Positions 42,545-53,571 of a DNA stretch of 64,000 nt are shown in pieces (position 1 is the stretch's first letter; the number at the start of each line of letters is the position of its first letter). The DNA is from Nymphaea colorata (lineage: Eukaryota > Streptophyta > Magnoliopsida > Nymphaeales > Nymphaeaceae): positions 18,330,854 through 18,394,853 of the forward strand of contig NC_045147.1 in assembly GCF_008831285.2 (NCBI RefSeq), written 5' to 3'. The position numbers and the translations under genes are program-made. The notes below the pieces were generated by a model that worked only from the letters and a program-made list of their open reading frames with translations, did not search any database and was not told where the DNA came from.

Positions 42545-43240
42545 ATGGCGAGGAAGAAGTTGAACTTGAACTATATCGCCAAGGACTCCATTAGGCGAAT
42601 GACATTCAAGAAAAGAAAGAGGGGATTGCTGAAGAATGCTTATGAGCTCAGCACCCTCTGCGATGTAACCATGTGTGTCATTGTCTATGGACAGAATAAG
42701 AACAAACCGAAGATATGGCCACAGAAGCGCTCGCAAGTCTTACAAATCATTGACAAGTTCAAGGAGTTGCCTGAGACTGAGAAAATCAAAAACATGTTGA
42801 ATCAAGAGAGCTTTCTCAGGCAAAGAGTATCCAAGTCCGCCAAGGAGCTCGCTGAGCTATCCAAGGAGAACAAGGAGGTGGACTTGAGACATACATTATT
42901 GGATGGCATGGCCAAGAGGAGCATTCTGATTGGTGCCGGCATCGAGGAGGTTCGCGCCTTAGCAAGCATGGTGGAGGCCAAGTACTCCATGGTGAAAGCA
43001 AGGTATGAGCTATTGAAGCCTCAGCCTTTGGAAAGACCACCACCATCTACAGTGTTGGCTCCGTTGTCAATGCCGACGAATGCGATGGCAGAATGGGATC
43101 AGTCGAGACTGACATTTACGATTCCAATGCAAGGAGAGCAGTCCGTTGAAGATCTCCTAAACTCTATCGACTGCTATCCTATGGAGTGGCTATATGCTGA
43201 TCCCAACCAATTGAACAACCCTCATGACTCTCTGGGATGA
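42545..43240 (+). CDS. Type I M-gamma MADS-box transcription factor, gene 2
   Basis: Intronless, 231 aa. The MADS domain covers residues 1-60 (MARKKLNLNYIAKDSIRRMT, then F-K-K-R-K-R-G-L-L-K-N core). A coiled-coil-rich middle and the tail LLNSIDCYPMEWLYADPNQL follow, both clearly paralogous to gene 1. One MADS position usually Lys is Asn (GLLKN), a minor change. The TATA box and the upstream box are conserved with gene 1. It is the only intact member on the plus strand and diverges from gene 1 across 6.4 kb. It likely acts in the nucleus as a heterodimer, as known for the family. Confidence 0.95.
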   Translation: MARKKLNLNYIAKDSIRRMTFKKRKRGLLKNAYELSTLCDVTMCVIVYGQNKNKPKIWPQKRSQVLQIIDKFKELPETEKIKNMLNQESFLRQRVSKSAKELAELSKENKEVDLRHTLLDGMAKRSILIGAGIEEVRALASMVEAKYSMVKARYELLKPQPLERPPPSTVLAPLSMPTNAMAEWDQSRLTFTIPMQGEQSVEDLLNSIDCYPMEWLYADPNQLNNPHDSLG

Positions 43241-43574
43241 AGTCTCTTTGCTGTTAACTTGTCTCCCTCTCCATGGCCATATTCCATTTAAGTCTTTAAA
43301 AAATAGATACTTTGTTGATGGAATTGGCAATGGAGATAGTCAGTTGTGTCGAGACATGAGGTTGCTTTTGTTATTTTTTCGTTTTGGTCCAGTCTTGGAC
43401 TCCTGGGAACTCCAATCCCATTTAAGGGTGCTTTTATGGTAATCTTTTCTCTTTTGTCATTGTTCAAGACTGTTAATATTTTTTCTTTCTTAATTTTGAC
43501 TTCCATATAACTGTTGTACTTTTTGTCATTTTTAGTCATCCAATTTTATTTTTATCCCAAGGGGGATGGGTTCA

Positions 43575-44000
43575 GTATACCAGTGACTAAAAGGGAGAAA
43601 GGTCCAACACCATCATGAACCCCAATAGCTAGGGCCATACCTCGTGTTATGATCGTTGTATGGGCACTGGGGAGGGAATTTGTCAAAAAAAAAAAAAAAT
43701 TAGAAAATTGTTGAAAAACTGCTTATAATTTTGCAAGGGAATTTATGTAATTTTTTGTTTTACAGGTTTTGCCTTAATCCCCATGTATTATAAGGAGGCA
43801 ATTTCTCTTGTATTGAAAAACTGTTTTGTGTGACGACCATGGATGTAAGAGAACTTTGTCTCCAAACCATGTAGAATCTTTGTGTCCTTCTTGTTTATCC
43901 TCTTTTTCAATTTCTTCTCTTTGGTGTTGCGAGAGATAGAAAGAGGGCCTCATTCTAACAATAAACCCTCCTCATTAGTTGTCCTTTTGGCTTTTTCCCG
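43575..44000 (-). pseudogene. Eroded M-gamma MADS fragment related to gene 3
   Basis: The plus-strand stretch 43581-43675 matches the 3' end and downstream flank of gene 3 (48138-48235): AAAGGTCCAACACCATCATG against GAAGGTCCAGCACCTTCATG, continuing for about 90 bp. At about 43966-44000, CCCTCCTCATTAGTTGTCCT matches CCCTCCTCATCAGTAGTCCT in the middle of gene 3. The DNA between the two matches is unrelated, and the MADS domain is missing. This is the remains of a duplicate of gene 3. Confidence 0.8.
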
Positions 44001-44619
44001 AAAACAATAAAAACAATCTTACCCAAGCATATAGATACCCAGATACAGCAACATTTACAAAACCTACATCTTCACTTCTATTGATCTTGTGATTTCGATA
44101 CTTGTCTCGGTACCCTTCCTTTTCCCCCAAATAAATATTCAATCCCTAAAAACAACCCCTCTATAAGGACAAAATGGGAAAACAAAAAAAATTGCTGGTT
44201 TTTGTGAAAAACAAAATTACACTTGACAAAAGAAAAAATGGAAAACTGATTTTTTTATTTTATTTTTTTTATACCGTTCCTAGCTATTAACAAGGGTAGC
44301 ATGTTTTCCATCCTATTTTCTTGACATATACCACAATGTAATTTTGACAGGAGCAATGGCTCCTTTCTAAAAGTATTTTATTTATCCTATACAAAAAAGA
44401 CTTTCAAAAATTTATATTTTGTCTTCTGTTAAAATTTGAAACCATGGTTCGGCCCTCTTAATAAAAATTTCGACCTTCGCTTCGCCCCGTATGTAAAGGG
44501 AAGACCATAGATCCAACATGCATATGGTATCAATCAGATATTAGGTCTTGCCTTCAATGCTTGCACGACTTATTTTGGCTTAATTTGCTAAAAGATCAAC
44601 GATGCAAATACGAATTGAC

Positions 44620-46700
44620 CTATGAGTTACCTTTCTTAATCAGTTCACATTTTCGTAAGGCTCATAATAGTTAAGAAAGCAAGAAGCTGCAGTTTTGCAG
44701 AGTAAGACCCAATATTGGTGGCATGAAACTATAATTAAAGAGCTTTGGGGCCAATATTCAACAGTTCTTAGCTAGACTACCAAAGCACGTCGACATTAAA
44801 AAAAAAAAAAAAACAAATTTTCATATTAATATTTCAAGTTAATTTTTTCATTTAGAAATTGATGCCCCTTAAAAATTTAATTAATGTCCCTTAACTGAAA
44901 TTTTCTGGCTCCATCTGGCCTCTGTCTGTTAGTAAAAATGAGGAACATCTATACATACCAAAATAATACATAAAGCAGAGCATCCATGCATACCAAAACA
45001 TGGAGCTCCCACAACACCAAAACAGGGCATCTAAACATACCAAAATCATGCAACATTCAACATTCAAGGCAGTAGCAGTAAGTTTCCCAACTTGACCTGT
45101 GACAATATAAGGCCAGCTGCAACACTCTAAGAGAGAGAGAGATGTTGCATCCATGTAAAACTTTATAACTAAGAGAAGGTTAATGAATATGTTTCGGTTA
45201 AAAGGATGACCTGTAGGATTCTACTGCAGCTGTCAGCAATCCCATGGTTTTCTCTTCCATGCGTATTGATAAAGAGGGAAAAGCAAGCTATTGACAATCT
45301 CTCTGCACAACTAGGCTGTAGATGGATCCCATACATTAAACCACAGACCCGATTTTTAATATGTTTAGTGAGATTTGGTGAAGAAATTGAAGTATTTTTA
45401 CGACCGTCAATTCCCACATCATTTGGTGTTACGACACTACTTAGGAACAAGGGAGGAGGGAGATGTGGGCAATTGCCCACACAGGAACACAAAAAAATGG
45501 TTATTTTTATATTGAAATTTCATAGTTGTTTTTAAATTTACGTACTTACAAATAAAAAATTATATAACTAGTGCCCCTTTGTTGAAGTTTTCTGGCTTAG
45601 GAATGAAGGGCACCTGCAGCCTCTTGGGAGCAGTTAAATCCATGGAGAAACAAACTCAACATGAGCCGGTAACTAGATAACTTACAAAATTGATCAGAAT
45701 TATTTTTGGAACCTAAGGATCATTTGGCAATAGAAACATTATTTTTGGGACCTAAGGATCATTTGGCAATAGAAACATTATTTTTGGGACCTAAGGACCG
45801 TTTGGTAAAAGTAATAATTTGTTATAATAAATAGTATTTTATGAATCTATATTAATTTTTGAGGTAAATTAATTGGTTTGCTCATGATTTAGTAGCCGAT
45901 TACACACCGTTACTTATCAGTCTAGATCAGTGTGTTTTTTATTGTAAAATTTCAGAAACAATTTAAAGCATATAAATTGAATTTAAAGTGAAATAATATA
46001 AATATTTACCTTGTATCATATCGGCAATAAAACAACACAATGTCGACAAGTGGGTACAAGCACCACCTCTTTGAACGTTTTTTTTTTCATTGGGTGCGTG
46101 GGAGTAAAAAATTACTAGGATGCCCCTGGTGTGCCGAAAGTAAATCAGCCACCTTAGGCGAGAATGAACCTGCGAGGCCTTTTCAAAATGCTGGCCGCGT
46201 ATATGTGGATGCGATCTACATTATTCAAAATCTAAAAGTACTGAAATTCGTTAAGCAGTAACATCAAAGCAAGCTGATCCTTACTTAAACTATGGTCATT
46301 TAAGTTTATAGACTACATCATGCTAGTTAAGATTTTGAAGAAAAAAACTTAACAGTAGATGGTTTCAGAAACATGGAATCGTGGAAAGGTTCTGCGATCA
46401 CATCGCACTTGAATGTTAAAAGAGAACACACGCACAGGAGCATAAAAAGCCACTGTTCTTAAGATACGTAAATCGAAAACATTTTTTAAACACCGGAAAC
46501 GGTGATAGAAGATCGCCCGAAAAAATACACAAAACATTATGCTGATTCAGTACTTGGTGAAGGAATTTCCAAATTCAATTACCGGCGAGGAATTATGTAT
46601 CTGAAGCCCACAAACCTAAATTTCCTCTCCTTCGAAAAAAATATAGCTCTAGTCGCGTTGTTGGAAAAATCTAATACGGTCGGAGTGTTTGGCAGCACCA
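44620..46700. repeat. Segmental duplication, copy 1 (non-coding)
   Basis: Many collinear matches to 51.3-53.4 kb in the same orientation: for example GGATTCTACTGCAGCTGTCA at 45212 and 52379, CAACACCAAAACAGGGCATC at 45014 (related unit at 52180), and GGCGAGGAATTATGT near 46583 and 53306. No open gene is shared. Includes a 42-bp unit repeated about 2.5 times at 45699-45800 (around GGGACCTAAGGATCATTTGG). A decayed MITE-like stretch lies at about 45440-45605. Confidence 0.85.
45699..45802. repeat. 42-bp tandem repeat
   Basis: Around two and a half copies of a unit starting TTTTTGGGACCTAAGGATCA and including TTGGCAATAGAAACATTA. Confidence 0.95.
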
Positions 46701-46716
46701 GCCTGCCATCAGTAGA

Positions 46717-46742
46717 ATGGGAATTTGCATTCCCATTCTAAA
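46717..46742. other. Perfect short hairpin
   Basis: AGAATGGGAAT and ATTCCCATTCT flank a four-base loop (TTGC). It could be part of a small foldback element, as GTGTTTG occurs just on either side (about 46685 and 46751). Confidence 0.7.
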
Positions 46743-46817
46743 ATGTGGGCGTGTTTGTTGAACTTAGACTATGTGTCTGTCTGCAGCATGCAAAAGAATT
46801 TCGAATGTTGGTCTTCG

Positions 46818-47070
46818 AAGAGATGATATCTCTTTGAGGCATTCTTTCGAACACCTGGTGTGCGTCGCCCAGATCTCCATTTCTTACACTCATGTTCAAC
46901 AGGGTATTGCTCGTGTACAAATCCGGAGGCGGCCCTGTCTCGATCAAGTGACGATGGACTCTCCTGTCCAGAAGGAGAGATTGGGTTTTGCTGCATCTTC
47001 GAAAGAGGAAGCGATAAGCGATCTGTTTCAAGGCAAATCTGAAACTCTCAGTCTGGCAAAGGAACTCCAA
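46818..47070 (-). pseudogene. PPR protein fragment
   Basis: The minus-strand frame includes VHRHLIETGPPPDLYTSNTL followed by NGDLGDAHQVFERMPQRDII, which is one to one-and-a-half pentatricopeptide repeats of the plant PLS type (organelle RNA editing or processing factors). There is an in-frame stop upstream and no ATG before the repeats. After RDIIS the sequence leaves the family (SKTNIRNSF). A truncated copy rather than a gene. Confidence 0.75.
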
Positions 47071-47299
47071 CAGAAACAGAGGAAGACGATATCAGGATTT
47101 TCCATACTCGAAAAGCTTTGTTATTGTATGGCTGTCTGCTTCCTCCCTCCAGACCAAGAAGTTCTTACGAGCAACAAAAATCCAGGATTAGGGTTCCATG
47201 TTTGGGAGATAGATTACTCTTTATTGCTTTCTCAGTAAAAAATAACCGTGAGTTGACGGAGAAACCTTCTCTCAATTAAAATGTGTGGTCAGGAGATCG

Positions 47300-48130
47300 G
47301 GTGTCCGAGACACAACGTCTTATGTGGTGAACTTGGTCTATCACTTATCCGGTCGGGGGACGACGTGCCGCCTTGCCACGGGGACGAACACACCACGTTT
47401 GCTCGACCCCTAACACGCAACATATATCCGTGTCCTGGATAAGTTATCGCACGTCTGCATTTCCTTATCAAAAGTACTACATTTGAAGAGGGATAGGGGT
47501 GTACTTAAAAAAAATTTTACTTCCAACATAAAAATTCTAAAAAATGATATTTCAACTCATGTCAAAATTTAAAAACTTTAATTAACCTCTTTCATGAAAA
47601 TTTTTTGGCTCCGCCCCTGATGCTCATCACAAGGTGGCAGAGGCGCACCACGCCAGGAGCGATTGGAAAATGGCTAAAATCCTACATTTTTCTGCCCGGT
47701 TCCAGTTCCTCACGTCACAGTTAAGCAAACATGACCCGTTCAGGACACTTAAGCATAAAACCACCCAAGTGCTCAACAGCACGGTAAATTTGCTAGAAAA
47801 CAAGTAAATATGGTTCTCTATATCACTACATAATTAATAACTATTTCTACTTGTAGAAGCACGGATTTCATTTAATAACATAAGATTAATCAGGGGCAAA
47901 AGTTGAACCAACGATAGAAAATACTTTTACTTGGAAATCCATGTTCATAAACGAGACCAAGGCAATGGGTAAGCCAAGCACAACATGTATTTAATCAATA
48001 GCTAAATCATGATGTCCCCGTTAAGCATAATTACCAAGCAAAAAGCATACGATTTGATTAAACAATCTCCCCTAGAAGTTCTAATAGGTTCTTTAATTCC
48101 TGAACAATCATGTCTACCTGAAAAAAAAAA
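47300..48130. other. Intergenic stretch with a MITE-like end
   Basis: No gene. TTTTGGCTCCGCCCCTG at about 47604-47620 is the right terminus of the hAT-type MITE family. A possible left end TAGGGGTG is near 47494, but I found no matching target duplication. Confidence 0.45.
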
Positions 48131-48171
48131 AAAAAAGGCTAGTGACTAAGAAGGGGGAAGGTCCAGCACCT

Positions 48172-48825
48172 TCATGAATCCTGATAGCCAAGGCCGCACC
48201 TCCTGCTACGATCGATGTTTGGACACTCAGGAAAGAAGCAGTCAGGAAAGTTAACAAAATGATTGAACCACTGGTGTCCGTGTAAATGATCCACGACGGA
48301 CGGTGATGGCGGTGGCGGAGGAAGCGGCGGCGAATGAGGCCGCACTAGTTCAGGCCTGGACGAATCACACCATGCCCTGACTATCGCGGACTTGGCATCC
48401 ACCATTGATTTCAGGGCTTGCACTTCCTCTATACGTACTTCACGTAGAACCTCCCTGTTGGTCGTGGCATCAATCAGCTTCTGCTTCAGTTCCTCTTCTG
48501 AATTAGCCTTCCGGAGCTTATCGAGCTGCTCCCTCAGCTTGTGTATTTGTTGCCTGAGGAAGCCCTCCTCATCAGTAGTCCTTTTGGCTCTTTCAATCTC
48601 CGACAACCCGTTGAGGTCGTCGACGATTCTCCAGACTTCCTGGGCATCACTCGGCCAAATCGACGGGTACTTGTTTTCGCCGAAGAAAATAGCACAACTT
48701 CTCGCGCCACAAAGAATGGTGAGCTCAGACAGTTTCTTGAGCAGCCCCTTCTGTCTTTTCCTGAACGTTGCCCTCCTTATGGAATCGTTGGTGATGTACG
48801 CCAACTTCACCTTCTTCCTTCCCAT
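48172..48825 (-). CDS. Type I M-gamma MADS-box transcription factor, gene 3
   Basis: Intronless, 217 aa. The MADS domain (residues 1-60) begins MGRKKVKLAYITNDSIRRAT and has the K-R-Q-K-G-L-L-K-K-L-S-E-L-T-I-L-C-G-A-R run typical of M-gamma proteins. It is followed by YPSIWPSDAQEVWRIVDDLN and a coiled-coil-rich region (about 70-155), then a Pro-rich stretch. The tail differs from genes 1 and 2 (no LLNSIDC motif). The upstream box is conserved, but I see no TATA box of the gene 1/2 kind. Expected to be a nuclear regulator; partner unknown. Confidence 0.94.
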   Translation of the reverse strand: MGRKKVKLAYITNDSIRRATFRKRQKGLLKKLSELTILCGARSCAIFFGENKYPSIWPSDAQEVWRIVDDLNGLSEIERAKRTTDEEGFLRQQIHKLREQLDKLRKANSEEELKQKLIDATTNREVLREVRIEEVQALKSMVDAKSAIVRAWCDSSRPELVRPHSPPLPPPPPSPSVVDHLHGHQWFNHFVNFPDCFFPECPNIDRSRRCGLGYQDS

Positions 48826-48925
48826 GATTGACAGGCAGTCTCTGGTCCTCGGGTGACGAAGAGGTGGAATGGTTTCGGGGGTCTTATCCTCAGAGAGTGT
48901 GAAGGTGATACCGCAGACCTTTTAA

Positions 48926-48953
48926 TTTCATTTAATCTACTAAATGCACCACA
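48926..48953 (-). promoter_or_regulatory. Conserved upstream box (gene 3 copy)
   Basis: On the minus strand GTGGTGCATTTAGTAGATTA continuing AATGAAAT, about 100-128 bp before the ATG. Homology with the upstream DNA of gene 1 continues further out (a block around TTGTAATTGGATGCAATCGG compared with TTGCAATTGGGTGCAGTGAG). Confidence 0.75.
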
Positions 48954-49132
48954 GCCACTTTGTTGGCGTGAGTGATTGTAATTGGATGCAATCGGTATCT
49001 CAAATAGGAAGATAACTTGGCAAAATTTGTGAGGAATTACTACTGTTTACTGGCAAACATTTGAAACTGCCGTTACCTTCAGCAATTTTCCGTGGCCATT
49101 TGCAGAAACAAATTAGGATCATTGGTCGTCAT

Positions 49133-49136
<4 letters not shown>

Positions 49137-49180
<44 letters not shown>
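49137..49180. repeat. (TA)n microsatellite
   Basis: About 44 bp of TA dinucleotides between MADS gene 3 and the truncated copy at 49444. Confidence 0.95.
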
Positions 49181-49183
<3 letters not shown>

Positions 49184-49443
49184 CACATTTTCTTTTATAT
49201 GTGACGATTGATTCGCACACTTTTAGTTATGTCCGACCAGGGTAACACATCAACTAACTTAACAATTTGTAATTTTTTGGAAAAGAAAATGACAATATTG
49301 CCCAGTGTCTTGAAGCCATGTTCAATGGGCATGTGTTTTTGGCAATACATAATATTAAAATCATGTATACCTATGTAAATTAATTTTTAACCTATGTAAA
49401 ATCTATGGTATAAAATAATATAATATCTAGGTAAATTTTTAAC

Positions 49444-49914
49444 CTATATAAAAAATCTACGGTCAAGAATTTTGAAAGTTTTATGCTGTGAGTTCTTATT
49501 TACATGTTCAAATAACATGATGTGAGGATACATGTCAAGGTTTTGGAAGAAGATCCGCTGTTCCTTAACTTTCCTGGCATCGAAATGTATCAGTACTAGC
49601 TCAAGCTGAAGCTGCTTGTACCTGGCCATGGCCAAGTCAAGCTTGTCGTTCACCATGGACTTCAAAGTTCGCGTCTCATCGATGTCGAGCTTTTGTATGT
49701 TCTCCACATCGACCACCGCTTCCATCAGCTTCTGCGTCTTCCCAGCGTCCGCGTTCGTCCTGGCCAACGTGCTCACCGCCTCCCTCAGCTTGGCTATCGT
49801 CGACCGGAGAAAACCTTCTAGATTCATGATCGTTCTACTTTCGCGTTCCTCTTCCAGCAGTTGACGGAACTGGTCAAGGATTTCCCGGACTTGCACGGGA
49901 TCGCGTGACCAATT
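49444..49914 (-). pseudogene. M-gamma MADS copy lacking the MADS domain
   Basis: The frame includes SLNWSRDPVQVREILDQFRQ, matching the IWPSDAQEVWRIVDDL region just after the MADS domain of gene 3. The coiled-coil-rich middle follows (NLEGFLRSTIAKLREAVSTL, SMVNDKLDLAMARYKQLQLE). Upstream the frame runs through non-MADS sequence, and CTATATAAC lies at about 49980 on the minus strand, where the TATA box should be. The first 60-odd codons therefore seem to have been deleted between leader and linker. There is no ATG at a plausible place. The tail after LVLIHFDA is also unlike the others. Confidence 0.82.
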
Positions 49915-49919
49915 GAGTG

Positions 49920-51300
49920 ACTGTTCTAGGCTCTTGTCGAGGACTCGAGTGAGCGTACCAAGGTGGAGGCTGCTAGGGTTGTTATATAGTGCTATAAGGA
50001 CACATGGGTTGTCACTAAAGGTGCTCCATGTTTTAATGGAAATAGGAAACGCATCTGTTGCAAAAGGCTCCTTGCCAGGTTACGATTGGGGTGCGAAGTG
50101 AGTAAAATTGGAAGATTCCTTAGCTACGCTTTATGGGGAACCTTAATGAACTAAATTTGAAACGCATATGTCCAGTTTTAGAGGTTGGTAATTCAGGTGG
50201 CATCCGATGCCTTCTTTCCCCCAATGAAGATTGAATTCGATGGAGTCGGATTTAACTTGGTCAGCATCGGATAAAAAAAGATCCCCCATGAGTAGGAAAT
50301 GGGATTTTGCTCTGAAAAGGATAGAATTGCCCTTGGAAAAAAGAAAAAATAGAGTGAGATGAAAACAAAAATGCCCCCAATTTCGATAATTTGCATGTTG
50401 ATATATTAGCTTGAGTCCAAGGCTAATTATGGAAAAGGCATGCACTAATATATGGATTTGTACATAATGTTGGTGGGATTCATTAAGCTATGTATTAGTG
50501 CATCTGCAACTTACATAATTAGAAATTAACACAACCGGCGTGTTTTTCGGCTTTGAATGTACTATACTATCTTGACAACCTACATATTTTTGTTTCATAA
50601 ATATAGATTGTAACAACCTGGCCCACTCCTATATATGACTCAAACTCCACGTCAGACAAAACTCAACCCGCTTTTTAGTTTCAGTTCTTACGAAAAAAGG
50701 CTAGTAACTAGGATACTTGATCACTTTAATAACCTTTTTTATAACTTTCCCAAGGTTCTTCACAATTTTACATACATGACTAAACTTTTTAGGCTGTTGA
50801 CATGTAAACTTGTACCATATGTATAAAGTGACATAGACGACAGATTGAACATGTGCTTGGTAACAGTTTGAGATCACGGTTTTGCTCCTCAAGGACCGCA
50901 CAATCAGATGTGGCTGAGTTAGCTAAGAAAGTGATGCCAGCAGGAATTGAATTATGAGACCTATGTGGCAACCATGGTTCACTTTTGATATGGCAATATG
51001 ATGGCTTAAGAGTGAACACTTCTGCACTTAGGCTTAGGTTTTTGAGTGGGTGGAGGAGACCTACAGCCTGGCAAAGAGCCGACGCTAACACCCAATTCCT
51101 TGTCCTGGTAGGGTATAGGGATGACTTTTGGTTTCTGGAGATAATGCATCCGCTACACTTAAACTTGTGTATTGAACCACTTTTTTGTAGTATAGGAGGT
51201 TGACAACTCTTGACACTCAAAATTGAGATTGGCCGTCTACCAGCCGCCACCCTCAAAACATCATGTCAACCCCAAGTACGACCTTGAATATGTGTAATTA
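49920..51300. other. Intergenic stretch
   Basis: Holds the remnant promoter of the truncated MADS copy. No other gene or repeat is supported. Confidence 0.4.
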
Positions 51301-52069
51301 CCATATGGATGGGTCATGTACACGGGATATCTCTCAATTAGTTTCTTAAATAACTTGCAATTTCGTAAGGCTGAAAGTACCGAAGATAGCAACAAACTGC
51401 GATTTTGTTTAAGTGAACATCCATCAACTCTCAATATTGATGCTATGAAACTATAGTCAATTCGTCGTGGGCCAACATTCAACAGTGTTCTTGGTAAGTT
51501 CAGGAGCTTAGTTGAGTAAAGTGAGCTAGCTAGACAATCAAAATGCGACGACCTAAAATAGACAAGGGTAGGAAAGTAGCATGAAAAATTCGGTCAAGTT
51601 AAATTCAATCATATCTACTCGTGCTATTAATCGATTTCACTGCACACATTGATGTTAAACTAAATCGGTCAATTGGAATATCACAGTCTACGTGCGCTTG
51701 CCTTTCTAGTAATACCTCAACAAAGCAAATGCGAAATTCAGCTCAGTATTTCACTCGTGACAAGGCGGTGTAGATACTAGATTCAGGGTTTTATGCATTT
51801 TAGAGAGCTACTAAGTCTCTCGACTTGAGTGCCGTTTGTTTCAATTAGAAATTAAAAAAAAGATTCAAAAATGCCATTTTTTCCTCGCAAATTCTAAGTT
51901 TGTTAGGCTCATCTTTTGATATGTTTATTCGCTGCAAGCGGGTGGGCAGGAGGAGAACCCCATCCATTCATTAACATCTTTTTGATATGTTAAATTATAA
52001 CCAATACAATGTGAAAACATATAATAAGTGGACATGTCAGTGTCCTCCCATCCCGGAAAGGCACAGAAC

Positions 52070-52262
52070 ACCCAGAACAACAAGCATAGGAATCTATACG
52101 TACCAAAATAATGTATAGAGCCCTTACAACACCAAAAAGAGGGAATCTATAGATACCAAGATAATGCGTAGAGCACCCACAACACCAAAAACAGGGCATC
52201 TAAACATACCAAAGCAATGCATAGAGCACCCACAACACAAAAACTGGGCATCTAAAGCTACC
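52070..52262. repeat. About 62-bp tandem array
   Basis: Around three to four units built on ACCAAAATAATGCATAGAGC, ACCCACAACACCAAAA and GGGCATCTAAACATACC. The corresponding part of the other duplicate (44950-45060) has fewer, more diverged units. A minus-strand frame with repeated W-C-C-G-like peptides is a by-product. Confidence 0.9.
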
Positions 52263-53109
52263 AAAATTGTGCAACATTGAACATTCAAAGCAGTAGTAAT
52301 AAATTGCCCAGTTTGACCTGTGACAATATTGCTGTCAAAGACGAGCTGCATCACTCCAGGTAAGAGAGGATGGCCCGTAGGATTCTACTGCAGCTGTCAG
52401 CAATCTCAAAATTTTCTCTTCACCACACGGATTAATACTGGGAAGGCAAGCTTTCTCTCGGTGTAACTAGGGGTGTAGATGGATCCCCATACGTTAAATT
52501 ACAGATCTTGTCTTTAATCTGCTTTAGTTAGATTTAGTAAAGAAATTAAAATCCGATTGGTTATAAGATTCCAATTCAGTCGGCAGCTTCATGGCTAAAC
52601 AAAATTCGATATCGGACTGGGTTCGGAATAAAAACTCAATCTGATTAGATGTACATCAGATCTAAAAACCAAGGTTTGAATCCGACTCCGGTTGCACGGG
52701 ATTTGATCAAGTTGAAGTTGATAGAAATCAAAATCGGCAAGCTCCCTCATGTGGGTGGCAGAAGGACCACACATAAGATAAAACAATTTGTAAACAATTT
52801 TAACGACCGCCGGAGGATTTAGGAATGAACTGTGCAGTTTGGATTCGGGAGCAGTTAAATGCAGGGAGAGATAAACTCAACATGAACCAGGAACTAGAGA
52901 ATTTATCAAATTGGTCTCATCTGTATACTGGTACTGAATTTCATAAAGCTCCCCCACAAAGGCAGAAAGTTGACAAAATTTAAAAAAATTGAGCTCTGAA
53001 ACGTAGAATTGTGGAAAAAGTCTGCAATTACATGACGCCTGAATACCACAGAAGCATAAAACTACTGTTCTAAAATACTAGTCGTATATAATTAAATAGA
53101 AAATATTTC

Positions 53110-53220
53110 GCAAGATTAGTCTTACGACGTTTTGTTCTGAAAGTTAGAATCTCGAAAGATTAATCTTATGACGTTTTGTTCTAAAAGTTAGAATCTCGCA
53201 AGATTAATCTTATGACATTT
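53110..53220. repeat. 49-bp tandem repeat
   Basis: Two and a half copies of a unit containing AAGATTAATCTTATGACGTT and TTCTAAAAGTTAGAATCTCG. AAGATTAATCTT and TTCTAAAAGTTAGAA are themselves palindromic or nearly so. Confidence 0.93.
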
Positions 53221-53399
53221 GAACTTTTTGTTTTTCCCACCGGAAAGCGGTGAAAGAAGAACGCCCACAAAGGATACGCAAACATTATAGTGATTCAAAC
53301 TACTGGCGAGGAATTATGTCTCTTTAGATCAACTTCCTCTCTTTCGAGAAATACATGACTCTAGCTAGTCCCTTGTTTTGGAAAAAACTGGTGATTGTT

Positions 53400-53540
53400 T
53401 TTCCTCAAGAAAAAAAACTTTGAGATCGCGTTCGAATGCCCTTTATATATTTTCGGCTTAAACTGACGCACTCATCTTTGATGGTCATCGGACTGGGTGT
53501 TTAATCATGCTTCATTAATGCAATACATTGACTGGCCGTA

Positions 53541-53571
<31 letters not shown>

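Larger units (their letters stand above)
51320..53400. repeat. Segmental duplication, copy 2 (non-coding)
   Basis: Collinear with 44.62-46.70 kb (see that entry). This copy has expanded internally through the tandem arrays at 52070-52262 and 53110-53220, and has some unique DNA near 52560-52790. Confidence 0.85.

Noticed and set aside
51990-52354. Minus-strand cysteine-rich repeat peptide
   Set aside because: Translation of the 62-bp tandem array; sister block has no matching frame.
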